Source of the DNA: Devosia oryzisoli
GTDB lineage: Bacteria; Pseudomonadota; Alphaproteobacteria; Rhizobiales; Devosiaceae
Direction: 5' to 3'
Assembly: GCF_014837245.1 (NCBI RefSeq)
Contig: NZ_JACYFU010000003.1
Coordinates: forward strand, 62,001 to 126,000
Length of the DNA stretch: 64,000 nucleotides
How positions within the stretch are numbered: the first letter of the stretch is position 1; each line of letters begins with the position of its first letter. The notes under the pieces were generated by a model. It was not told the origin of the DNA, made no database searches, and saw only the letters and a list, made by a program, of their open reading frames with translations. Below, in pieces: positions 17,465 to 25,338 of this stretch. Made by a program: the position numbers and the translations under genes.

Positions 17465-17514
17465 ACATTAGTTCTTCGTCCGCATTTAAACATTAGTTCT
17501 TCGTCCGCATTTAA
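17465..17514. repeat. Perfect 25-base tandem duplication
   Basis: Two identical 25-base units stand head to tail (17465-17489 and 17490-17514; each begins ACATTAGTTC and ends GCATTTAA) in the 268-base gap before the receiver-domain gene. The AT-rich ends suggest promoter sequence was duplicated. Confidence 0.85.
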
Positions 17515-17555
17515 GCGGTGCGCGGGATTAGCGTCCGTCAGCGCGCCGGCCTGCG

Positions 17556-17948
17556 GTGGGGGTCTTCATTTTGAATACGGTCACTCTGCTTGTCGTTGAG
17601 GACGAAGCAGTCATTCTTGTCGATATCGAAAGCGCACTTGAAGACGCCGGCTTTGCCGTCATCAGCGCCTATAATGGCGCCCAGGCGCTCACACTGCTCG
17701 AGAGCGAGGGCGAGAAAATCGTGGGCCTGGTCACCGACATCCGGGTTGGCCCGGGGCCCAATGGCTGGGAAATCGCGCACAAGGCGCGGGAACTGAACCC
17801 GGACATACCCATCGTCTACATGAGCGGGGACAGCGCCAGGGACTGGCCCGTGGAGGGTGTCCCGAACAGCCTGATGATCCCCAAGCCGTTCGCGACGGCC
17901 CAGGTGGTCACCGCCATATCCAGCCTCCTCAACAAGGGCGCTGGTTGA
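17556..17948 (+). CDS. Stand-alone response regulator receiver protein
   Basis: About 130 residues, only a CheY-like receiver: acidic pair in VVEDEAVILVDIE, phospho-acceptor aspartate in VTDIRVGPGPNGWEIA, conserved T/S in YMSGDSARDW and lysine in IPKPFATAQ. Start is a GTG at 17556 or a TTG at 17571; neither has a strong ribosome site. No output domain, so it acts by phosphotransfer or protein binding. A partner kinase is not adjacent. A tandem duplication lies upstream. Confidence 0.8.
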   Translation: MGVFILNTVTLLVVEDEAVILVDIESALEDAGFAVISAYNGAQALTLLESEGEKIVGLVTDIRVGPGPNGWEIAHKARELNPDIPIVYMSGDSARDWPVEGVPNSLMIPKPFATAQVVTAISSLLNKGAG

Positions 17949-18067
17949 CAGGTGAGGTTCACCAGGCGGGTCGAGAAGCCTGGCCTCAGACCACCTTTGC
18001 GGCGGGCGCAACTATTGGACGGCTTCGCGATGCGGCGAGTGGCAGATCCGCGCAGGACGATGGGCCG

Positions 18068-18982
18068 TCAGGGAACCTGCAGGCCCGTGGCGGCCACATA
18101 GGTCGCCATCACGTACTGGCTGCAGGTGATGAAGAGGCGATTGCGCCGGGGCCCGCCAAACACCACGTTCGAGGTCTTGGCGCCCGTGCGGATGCGGCCC
18201 AGCAGCGCCCCGGAAGGATTGTAGACGTTGACGCCCAATCCTGCGCTCGTCCAGACATTGCCGCTGGTGTCGAGCCGGAAGCCATCGGGCAGGCCCGAGT
18301 CGACAATGGTGAAGACACGGCTCTTGCTCAGGCCCGCGCCATCCACGTCGTAGATCCGGATCTGGGCTGGCCAGTCCGGATCGTGGCTCTGGCCGGTATC
18401 GGAGATATAGAGGTGCCGCTCGTCGGGAGAGAAGGCGAGGCCATTGGGTTTGGCGAGATCGTCCGCGACGACGCGCAGGGATCCGTCGGACTGATCGAAC
18501 CTATAGACAAAGCAGCCGGCCTGTTCGGGCTCGGCCTTGTAGCCTTCGTAGTCGGAGAGAATGCCGTAGGGGGGATCGGTGAACCATATGGTGCCGTCGG
18601 ATTTGACGACGACGTCGTTGGGCGAGTTGAGCCGCCTGCCTTCGAAACGATCGACCAGAGTGGTGACCGTGCCATCCCATTCGGTTCGCAACACGGCCCG
18701 CGCACCGTGCGAACACGAGATCAGCCGCCCCTGCCGGTCGCGGGTGTTGCCGTTGATGTAGTTGGACGGCATGCGGAAGCTGGTCACGCCCAGCTCGGGC
18801 ACCCAGCGGAGCATGCGGTTGTTGGGAATATCGCTCCAGACGAGGAAATTGCCGTCGCCGAACCAGACCGGTCCCTCGGCCCAGCGGCACCCGTCATAAA
18901 GCACATCGAGCGTCGCGATCCCGATCGTGAGATCGTAGAATTCCTTCTCGATGAACTCGAGCGCTTCTCCACCAATCGCCAT
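18068..18982 (-). CDS. SMP-30/gluconolactonase family lactonase
   Basis: 304-residue six-bladed beta-propeller. Metal ligands are expected in WAEGPVWFGDG, in RRLNSPNDVVV, in AKPNGLAFSPDE and in LPDGFRLDTSGNVW. It hydrolyses a sugar lactone. It lies 21 bases after the sugar 1-dehydrogenase gene on the same strand, so the pair likely performs sugar to lactone to aldonate. No signal peptide is seen, so cytoplasmic. Confidence 0.85.
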   Translation of the reverse strand: MAIGGEALEFIEKEFYDLTIGIATLDVLYDGCRWAEGPVWFGDGNFLVWSDIPNNRMLRWVPELGVTSFRMPSNYINGNTRDRQGRLISCSHGARAVLRTEWDGTVTTLVDRFEGRRLNSPNDVVVKSDGTIWFTDPPYGILSDYEGYKAEPEQAGCFVYRFDQSDGSLRVVADDLAKPNGLAFSPDERHLYISDTGQSHDPDWPAQIRIYDVDGAGLSKSRVFTIVDSGLPDGFRLDTSGNVWTSAGLGVNVYNPSGALLGRIRTGAKTSNVVFGGPRRNRLFITCSQYVMATYVAATGLQVP

Positions 18983-19003
18983 TTCGTTCCCCCGGCCCTC
19001 AGC

Positions 19004-19942
19004 CTACCATTCGAAATCCGGACCGGTCTTGCGCGCGCCCATCAGGAAGACGTCTGCCATCAATCGCAACGGAGCGGCGTCGACTTCAGAGCGGCCATCG
19101 TCCAGCAGATTGGCGAAGCGCTGGTAAATGCCGGCATATTCGGCGTCGCCGTGCTCGAGCACGACCTCACCGTTGACCCGCAGCAAACGTCCGCCGCGCT
19201 CGAGCTTGACCTCATCGCCCGTGCCGGTGACGAAGCGGATGGTCCAGATCTCCCCGCTCTCCTCGAGCCAGTTGAAGCCACAACTCATTTCCGGCTGGTG
19301 CGGCTGGCCGGACTTGAACGTGACCTGGACATCGACAGGCGTCTGCCGGTTGGCGGGGAACGTCAGCTCCGAGCGCTGCACGAAGACTGGAAACGGCATG
19401 ACCTTGGTAAAGATCGAAAAGGCGTTGATGCCCGGGTCACAGACACCGAAGCCACCCGGCTCCCAGACCCAGTCCTGGCCCGGATGCCACTTCCGCACGC
19501 TCTCGCGCCAGTCGATGCGGGCCGACTGCACGCCCTGCTCGGCCAGAACCACCTTGGCCCGGTCCACAGCCGCATTGTACTGGCTGTGCCAGGTCTGGAA
19601 CAGGATGCGTCCCAGGCGGTCCGCATGCGCTACCAGGTCATCGAGTTCGGAAATGGTCGTGGTGGGCGGCTTTTCCATCATCACGTCCTTGCCGGCATCG
19701 AGCGCCTCCCGCACATAGGCGTGGCGCACGCCGGGCGGCGTGCAGATGGACACCAGCTTGACCTCGGGCATGGCCGCGTAAAGCTCAGCCGGCGTGCGGA
19801 ACACAGGCACATCGCCATGGCCAACGCCGCGGGTTGAAACCGTCGCCGCCAGTTCGAACTCCGCCGACGCATCGATCACCGGCAGGTGCTGGTCCTGCGC
19901 AATCTTGCCCACACCGATGACTGCAATCTTGCGTGCGGCCAT
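19004..19942 (-). CDS. Sugar 1-dehydrogenase (L-arabinose/D-galactose type), Gfo/Idh/MocA family
   Basis: 312 residues. The start KIAVIGVGKIAQDQHLPVID and the blocks MMEKPPTTTISELDDL, FQTWHSQYNAAVDRAK, RKWHPGQDWVWEPGG and VCDPGINAFSI closely resemble the Azospirillum L-arabinose 1-dehydrogenase and related D-galactose 1-dehydrogenases. The EKP lysine and the DPGIN aspartate are the family active-site residues. It oxidises the sugar at C1 with NAD(P), giving the lactone for the neighbouring SMP-30 enzyme. An aldonate dehydratase and aldolase are not seen nearby. Confidence 0.8.
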   Translation of the reverse strand: MAARKIAVIGVGKIAQDQHLPVIDASAEFELAATVSTRGVGHGDVPVFRTPAELYAAMPEVKLVSICTPPGVRHAYVREALDAGKDVMMEKPPTTTISELDDLVAHADRLGRILFQTWHSQYNAAVDRAKVVLAEQGVQSARIDWRESVRKWHPGQDWVWEPGGFGVCDPGINAFSIFTKVMPFPVFVQRSELTFPANRQTPVDVQVTFKSGQPHQPEMSCGFNWLEESGEIWTIRFVTGTGDEVKLERGGRLLRVNGEVVLEHGDAEYAGIYQRFANLLDDGRSEVDAAPLRLMADVFLMGARKTGPDFEW

Positions 19943-20025
19943 GCCGTTCCTCCTGATGCTGCGCAGGCTTTAGAGCAGACCGCCCCCCGCCCTGCCAAGA
20001 GGCCACGCGCGGAAAAGTATGATTT

Positions 20026-20379
20026 TTATGCCGCGCTCGGCGGCTCCCACAGTTCGATAGGATTACCCTCGGGATCGTGGATGCGGGCAAAGCGCCCTGT
20101 GTCGGGAGCGTCCCATTCGTCCGGCCGGGTTTCCACGGCGATACCGGCGGCCTCAAGTTGCGCCATCAGCCCGTCGAGGTCGTCGACCCGAAAGTTGAGC
20201 ATGAACTGGCGGTCTGCGGGGAAGTAGTCGGTGTCGGCATTGAACGGCGCGAAGACCGTCATGCCGCCCATCTGGTTCCAGAACCCCGTGACGCCCAAAT
20301 GCGTCTCGTACCACTGGGCCAGCGCCTTGTTGTGTTGCGCCCGAAAGAAAACGCCACCGATACCGGTTGCCTTCGCCAT
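20026..20379 (-). CDS. VOC (glyoxalase/bleomycin-resistance) family protein
   Basis: 117 residues from ATG 20379 (GGGAGGGG upstream), one VOC module pair: HNKALAQWYETHLGV, FRVDDLDGLMAQLEAAGI and RIHDPEGNPIELWEPP, the last with the metal-binding glutamate. The function is unassigned; members include glyoxalase I-like and antibiotic-binding proteins. It may share an operon with the glycerate kinase upstream (56-base gap). Confidence 0.8.
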   Translation of the reverse strand: MAKATGIGGVFFRAQHNKALAQWYETHLGVTGFWNQMGGMTVFAPFNADTDYFPADRQFMLNFRVDDLDGLMAQLEAAGIAVETRPDEWDAPDTGRFARIHDPEGNPIELWEPPSAA

Positions 20380-20435
20380 CCGCCCCTCCCTCTGCCGCTG
20401 ATCAAAGTCTGCCACGGCGGAGCGGGCAGCGGTAG

Positions 20436-21689
20436 TCAGCGAATGAGGATCGCGCGGAAATCGTTGACATTAGTGCCGGTCGGGCCGGTGACGAAGAGGT
20501 CGCCGATCGCTTCAAACGCGCCGTAGGCGTCGTTGTTGGCCAGCGCCGCCTGCGGATCGATGCCGGCTTCGCGCATGCGGCGGGCCGAGTTGCCGTCCAC
20601 CCATGCGCCGGCATTATCCTCCGAGCCGTCGATGCCGTCGGTATCGCCAGCAAGAGCCGTCACCCCCTCCACTCCGTCGAGCGCTATCGCCAGCGACAGC
20701 AGGAATTCGCCGTTGCGACCCCCTCGCCCCTTGCCGCGGAGGGTGACCGTCGTCTCGCCGCCCGAGAGCAGGGCCACCGGCTTGGCAAAGGGCCGGTTGC
20801 GCAGCCGGACTTCGCGCGCCAGTGCGGCATGCACCAGCGCCACATCGCGCGCCTCACCCTCTATGGCGTCCGACAGGATGGCGGCCTCGACGCCCTCACC
20901 CTTTGCACAGGCCGCTGCCGCATCAAGCGAAAGCGCGGCCGAGGCGATGGTGACGACGCTGTTGCGGGCAAAAACAGGGTCGACCGCGCGTGGCGGCAGG
21001 TTGCGCTCGCTCGCCAGAATATCCCGGGCCGCGGGGGGCAGATCCAAGCCATAAAGGGCGGCCAAGCGCCGCGCCTCCTCCCGGCTTCCGGGAAGCGGCA
21101 GCGTAGGACCGGAAGCGACGAGGGCCGGATCGTCCCCCGGCACGTCGGACACCACCAGCGTTGCGACCCGCGCCGGCGCGGCTGCTGCGGCCAGCCGCCC
21201 ACCCTTGATGGTGGAGAACTGATTGCGGATGAGGTTCATGACGCCGATAGTGGCGCCCGATGCCAGGAGCGTCTGGTTGATCGCCTGCTCGTCCGCCAGC
21301 GTCAGCCCCTCGGCCGGCGATGGGAGGAGGGACGACCCACCCCCGGAAATCAGGGCCACCACGAGATCATCGGGACCAAGCCCGCTCACCAGCGCGCGGA
21401 TCCGGCGAGCAGCTTCGAAACCCGCTGCATCGGGGACAGGGTGGGCCGCTTCGACGATTTCGATGCGCTCGCAGGGCTCGGCATAGCCGTAGCGGGTGAC
21501 GACGAGCCCTTCGAGCGGACCGGGCCAGGCCTTTTCGAATGCCCGGGCCATCTGCGCCGAGGCCTTGCCAGCGCCGATCACCAGAGTGCGTCCCTTCGGC
21601 GCGTCGGGAAGGTGCCGTTCCACCGCCAGCGCAGGCTGTGCCGCCGCGACGGCCTCGCGGAATAATTTCTGGAGCAAAGCGCGGTCCAT
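20436..21689 (-). CDS. Glycerate 2-kinase (MOFRL/DUF4147 family; TtuD type)
   Basis: 417 residues from ATG 21689 with GGGAGGGG upstream. The N-terminal part has VIGAGKASAQMARAFE, LVVALISGGGSSLLPSP and the IRNQFSTIKGGRLA segment; a C-terminal MOFRL domain carries LLSGGETTVTLRGKGRGGRN and ALAGDTDGIDG. It phosphorylates D-glycerate to 2-phosphoglycerate; old annotations call it hydroxypyruvate reductase. It stands divergent from the DUF1045-phnM-phnN operon. It could link sugar-acid or tartronate breakdown to glycolysis. Confidence 0.88.
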   Translation of the reverse strand: MDRALLQKLFREAVAAAQPALAVERHLPDAPKGRTLVIGAGKASAQMARAFEKAWPGPLEGLVVTRYGYAEPCERIEIVEAAHPVPDAAGFEAARRIRALVSGLGPDDLVVALISGGGSSLLPSPAEGLTLADEQAINQTLLASGATIGVMNLIRNQFSTIKGGRLAAAAAPARVATLVVSDVPGDDPALVASGPTLPLPGSREEARRLAALYGLDLPPAARDILASERNLPPRAVDPVFARNSVVTIASAALSLDAAAACAKGEGVEAAILSDAIEGEARDVALVHAALAREVRLRNRPFAKPVALLSGGETTVTLRGKGRGGRNGEFLLSLAIALDGVEGVTALAGDTDGIDGSEDNAGAWVDGNSARRMREAGIDPQAALANNDAYGAFEAIGDLFVTGPTGTNVNDFRAILIR

Positions 21690-21808
21690 GACATTCCCCT
21701 CCCGGCACGGCGCCGCCTTTGTGGCTCCACCGTCTACAATTGTCCAGTTATCCCGGCTTGCCAAATCGGCGTCACAGACGTCCATTACCCGTCCTTCAAG
21801 GAGACCGC

Positions 21809-22504
21809 ATGGCTGAAAGATTCGCCCTCTACTTCGCCCCCTCGGTGAACAGCCCGCTCTGGGATCGTGCCTGCACATGGTTGGGGCGGGATCCGGCCAG
21901 CGGCGAGTTGATGGACGGAATGGTGGCCGGTATCGATCGGGCGCGGCTGCTCAACCTGACCCAGTCCGCGCAACGCTACGGCTTCCATGCGACGCTCAAG
22001 GCGCCGATGGCCCTGGAACCAGACCGAAGCCTCGATGCGTTGACCGGTGCGTTGGCGACGTTCGCTGCGTCACGCTCGAAGGTGGAGCTGGGGCGGCTGG
22101 TGGTGGCGGAGCTGGGCCCTTTCCTGGCCCTTGTGCCGGAGGCGCCAAGCGAGACCCTGCAGGATTTCGCCGCGCAGGTTGTCGAAGAGTTCGAACCGTT
22201 TCGCGCGCCCCTGTCGCTCAAGGACCGTGAGGCACGGGCGGCACAGGCCCTGTCGCCGCGCCAGCAGGAACTGCTCGATGGCTATGGCTACCCCTATGTC
22301 TTCGACGAGTTCCGCTTTCACATGACCCTGACGGATGCCCTCGACGACCCCGACCGCCGCGAGATCAAGGTCGCGGCCGAAACATGGTTCGGCCCGGAGC
22401 TCGCCCAGCCAGTGGAACTCGATCGCCTGGTGCTGTTCCACGAACCGGACAAGGGACAGCCGTTCCGGCGGCTCGCCGATTTCAAGCTGGGAGGGGCGGC
22501 TTGA
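21809..22504 (+). CDS. DUF1045 protein (phosphonate-operon 2H-phosphoesterase-like)
   Basis: 231 residues from ATG 21809 with AAGGAG upstream. Two HxT motifs, H60 in GFHATLKAP and H171 in FHMTLTD, are those of the 2H phosphoesterase fold. Family members are found next to phn genes and are proposed to act on cyclic ribose phosphate intermediates of C-P lyase products, as PhnP does. Its stop overlaps the TTG start of phnM, so the two are coupled. Confidence 0.82.
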   Translation: MAERFALYFAPSVNSPLWDRACTWLGRDPASGELMDGMVAGIDRARLLNLTQSAQRYGFHATLKAPMALEPDRSLDALTGALATFAASRSKVELGRLVVAELGPFLALVPEAPSETLQDFAAQVVEEFEPFRAPLSLKDREARAAQALSPRQQELLDGYGYPYVFDEFRFHMTLTDALDDPDRREIKVAAETWFGPELAQPVELDRLVLFHEPDKGQPFRRLADFKLGGAA

Positions 22505-23643
22505 GGCAGGGAACACAGGCGTTCTGCAACGCGCGGATCGTGCTTGAAGACAGCATCGTCGAGGGCAGCCTGCTTGTCGAGAATGGCGTGATTTCATCGA
22601 TCGACAGCGGCCCGAGCCGGACTGGCGAGGATCTGGGCGGCGACTACCTGATCCCGGGGCTCGTGGAGCTCCACACCGATCATCTTGAAAATCACTATCG
22701 GCCGCGACCGGGGGTTTTCTGGGATCCGCTCGCGGCGCTCCACGCGCACGACGCCCAGATTGTCGGTTCGGGCATCACGACGGTCTTCGACGCGGTTCGC
22801 ATCGGGTCGGACCAGGACCTGCCCGACATGCTGGCCCACGCCCGAGAACTGGTTCTTGCGATCCGCGAGGGACGCAGGGGCGACTGGCTCCGAGCGGAGC
22901 ACTTCATCCACCTGCGGTGCGAGTTGCCCAGCCACGATGTCGTCAGCCACTTCGACGCCTTGGCCAGCGACCCCGCAACGCGCCTCGCCTCGCTTATGGA
23001 CCACACGCCGGGCCAGCGGCAGTTCCGCTCACTCGAGGACTACAAGCGCTTCTATCGCAAGCAGATGGGGCGGACCGAAGACGAGTTGCAGGCCTATCTG
23101 GCCGCCCGGCAGGCGGAGCACGACCGCTATTCGGCTACCAATCGCCAGGCTCTGGTGGAGCGCGCGCGGGAGCGTGGACTGGCCTTGGCCAGCCACGACG
23201 ATGCGACGCTTGTCCATGTCGAAGAAGCCGTTTCCGATGGTGTCGCCATCGCCGAATTTCCAACCACGCTCGAGGCGGCTTCTGCCGCCCATGATGCCGG
23301 CCTCGCCGTGCTGATGGGGGCACCCAACGTGGTGCGGGGTCGCTCCCATTCGGGCAACATCTCGGCCACCGACCTTGTGGCCGCCGGCCTGCTCGATATC
23401 CTCTCGTCCGACTACGTCCCCTTTGCCCTCCTGCAGGCCGTTTTCCTGCTGCCCGAGCGGGTGGAGGGTTTCCCGCTCTGGTCGGCACTCTCGACCGTGA
23501 CCAGCCGGCCTGCCGCCGCGGCGGGCCTGACTGATCGGGGGCGGATTGCACCGGGCCTGCGTGCCGATCTGGTGCGGATCGGCGCCGATCTGCCGCTGCC
23601 CGTGGTTCGTGGCGTCTGGCGCGAAGGAGTACGGGTCAGTTGA
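22501..23643 (+). CDS. phnM: Alpha-D-ribose 1-methylphosphonate 5-triphosphate diphosphatase PhnM
   Basis: 380 residues from a TTG at 22501 that overlaps the preceding stop (TTGA). The amidohydrolase metal motif is HTDHLENH near residues 58-65, with further ligands in HFIHLRCELPSHD, LASHDDATLVHVEEA and LSSDYVPFALL. PhnM releases pyrophosphate from the C-P lyase intermediate. The gene is intact, but phnG-phnL, the lyase core, is not in this window. Confidence 0.9.
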   Translation: MRQGTQAFCNARIVLEDSIVEGSLLVENGVISSIDSGPSRTGEDLGGDYLIPGLVELHTDHLENHYRPRPGVFWDPLAALHAHDAQIVGSGITTVFDAVRIGSDQDLPDMLAHARELVLAIREGRRGDWLRAEHFIHLRCELPSHDVVSHFDALASDPATRLASLMDHTPGQRQFRSLEDYKRFYRKQMGRTEDELQAYLAARQAEHDRYSATNRQALVERARERGLALASHDDATLVHVEEAVSDGVAIAEFPTTLEAASAAHDAGLAVLMGAPNVVRGRSHSGNISATDLVAAGLLDILSSDYVPFALLQAVFLLPERVEGFPLWSALSTVTSRPAAAAGLTDRGRIAPGLRADLVRIGADLPLPVVRGVWREGVRVS

Positions 23644-24206
23644 GCGAGCGACCGCCCGGGGTTCTGGTGCTTGTGGTCGGGCCCTCCGGCGTCGGCAAGG
23701 ACACGCTGATCGGCGGAGCGCGCAAGGCGCTGGAGGCAGACCGCCGGTTCAGTTTCGTGCGGCGCCTCGTGACCCGTCGGGCCGATGCCGAGCTCGAAGA
23801 TCACGTCAGCCTTGCGCCTGACGAATTCTTTGCCGCCCAGAACACGGGGCGATTTGCGCTCGCCTGGGAGGCGCATGGCCTGCACTACGCGCTCCCCATC
23901 GGCGTCGATACCGATCTTGCGCTCGGACGCGTGGTGGTCGCCAACGTCTCGCGGCACGTCATCGCCCGGGCGATGGTAAAATATCCGATGTGCCGGGTGG
24001 TGCAAGTCTCGGCGGAAATATCGCTGCGCGCCGCGCGCCTCGCCGGTCGAGGCCGGGAAAGCCGCGATCAGATCGCGGCGCGGCTGGCGCGAGATGGCGC
24101 AGTGCTGCCGGCCGACATCGATCCCTTCGTCATCGACAATTCGAGCTCAGTGGCCATCGGTGTCACCGCCTTCGTGATGGCGCTGCGGCGCATCGCCGAA
24201 GAGTGA
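23640..24206 (+). CDS. phnN: Ribose 1,5-bisphosphate phosphokinase PhnN
   Basis: 188 residues from a TTG overlapping the phnM stop (TTGA again). P-loop GPSGVGKDT at about 14-22, then VRRLVTRRADAELEDHVSL, the guanylate-kinase-like substrate region. It converts ribose 1,5-bisphosphate to PRPP, the last step that recovers the ribose of phosphonate or nucleotide breakdown. Third gene of the DUF1045-phnM-phnN operon. Confidence 0.9.
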   Translation: MSERPPGVLVLVVGPSGVGKDTLIGGARKALEADRRFSFVRRLVTRRADAELEDHVSLAPDEFFAAQNTGRFALAWEAHGLHYALPIGVDTDLALGRVVVANVSRHVIARAMVKYPMCRVVQVSAEISLRAARLAGRGRESRDQIAARLARDGAVLPADIDPFVIDNSSSVAIGVTAFVMALRRIAEE

Positions 24207-24260
24207 ACCCTTGCCGTGTTGCGGCGTTGGGTCGGCGTCAACAAGCGTCAGGAGTTCGGG

Positions 24261-24407
24261 ATGTCCCGAAATGGTCTTTACGCGGTCATCGCGATCCTCG
24301 TGGTCGCCTTGGTCGCGGTCGCGATCTACACATATCAGGAGCAGGCCAGGCCGGGGCTCGAAGTCCGCGTGGATAGCCAGGGAGTTTCGATCGATGGAAA
24401 TGGATAA
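24261..24407 (+). CDS. Small single-span membrane protein (48 aa)
   Basis: ATG 24261 with AGGAG upstream. One membrane segment (GLYAVIAILVVALVAVAIY, residues 5-23) is followed by a short polar tail ending VRVDSQGVSIDGNG, probably periplasmic. The function is unknown. It overlaps the next small gene by 14 bases. Confidence 0.55.
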   Translation: MSRNGLYAVIAILVVALVAVAIYTYQEQARPGLEVRVDSQGVSIDGNG

Positions 24408-24585
24408 CCGCCGCGCCGCGATAAGGGAAGCGATCAGCGCCGAATTGGAGCGACAGGCCCTCGACGGCGCCGTGCGGATCGATGTGGAAGCCCTGGCAGC
24501 AGCTGTCGAAGCCGCCTTGGAGCCACCAGCGCCGCCGGTCGAAGGCAAGCGCCCCGAAGACCTCAACGCCACCAACGACGATTAG
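24394..24585 (+). CDS. Small hypothetical protein (63 aa)
   Basis: ATG 24394 (or 24400) inside the end of the preceding small gene. Helical, acidic, Ala/Glu-rich with a Pro-rich tail; no known domain. The overlap and shared direction suggest co-translation with the small membrane protein. GGAG in front of the ATG supports translation. Confidence 0.45.
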   Translation: MEMDNRRAAIREAISAELERQALDGAVRIDVEALAAAVEAALEPPAPPVEGKRPEDLNATNDD

Positions 24586-24633
24586 ATTACCCGGACGCGG
24601 GCGCCGAAGCCGGTGGACCAGCCACCGGCTTAC

Positions 24634-24849
24634 TCACGCGTGGTCGCTCTCGCGGACCGCCTGACTCACCGCCAGGTGGGCCAGTTCGATATTGGCAAAG
24701 TACTGCCCGTCGATGGGAAAGGCTGGCAGCTTGACCGCGACGAACTTGTAGCCACCAGCCTCAGGTACGACGACGCCCTGCGGCTCGCCGGCCACTTCGA
24801 TGACGGTGGGCCTCACTCTGGTGGCCCTATTGAGATTGTTTTCCTGCAT
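24634..24849 (-). CDS. Small conserved hypothetical protein (71 aa)
   Basis: 71 residues from ATG 24849. The pattern EPQGVVVPEAGGYKFVAVKL followed by FANIELAHLAVSQAVRES resembles a class of short proteins common in Rhizobiales genomes, for which no function is known. The ribosome site is weak. It is convergent with the two preceding small genes. Confidence 0.45.
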   Translation of the reverse strand: MQENNLNRATRVRPTVIEVAGEPQGVVVPEAGGYKFVAVKLPAFPIDGQYFANIELAHLAVSQAVRESDHA

Positions 24850-25338
24850 GGGTGGATGCTCCACTTGCGCATCGGGTCCGCGACGGATGGCGACGAAGCG
24901 TCGCTGTCCGGAGACCAACCGTTGCGCGGGTTTCTATCGATTCTGTGAGACGATGGTGTGACGACAGTCACATTCGTTTCGAGCGACAGAACCCTTGCCA
25001 GCGTTTGGCGCCATGCTCTCGGAGTACTACGGTCGAACACCGGGCACAGATCGTAAAGGTCGTCGATGTCATCATCGCAGTCCTCTCCTTGCGGGTGTTG
25101 GGCCATAGGGAATGTGCACCGGCAATGCGGCGCAGCGAAGGCAAGATAGTCCCCGTCCACGAAATTTGCCAGTACATTGGCGTGCGGAAATCGACAAAAA
25201 GAGAAAAAAGACTGCTCCCGATGATCCTGTTTCGAGGAGAAGGCCCGTCTAGTCGCCTTCTTCTTGAACTGGCGCAGACAATCTGGTGTGGTACGGCCCT
25301 TAGCGTCACCGGCCTTGCGGCCGGAAAAGGGGATTGCC
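24850..25338. other. 489-base gap upstream of LacI regulator gene
   Basis: No frame in this gap shows recognisable protein features. An A-rich stretch (about 25194-25208) precedes the regulator. Presumably holds promoters for the small minus-strand gene and for the LacI gene; no clear operator palindrome was found. Confidence 0.4.

Noticed and set aside
17462..17490. EcfG general-stress promoter (GGAAC with a later CGTT)
   Set aside because: GGAAC is present at 17462, but no CGTT follows at 16-17 bases.
17945..19837. 630-codon open frame on the plus strand
   Set aside because: Antisense to the SMP-30 lactonase and sugar dehydrogenase genes; composition typical of a shadow frame.
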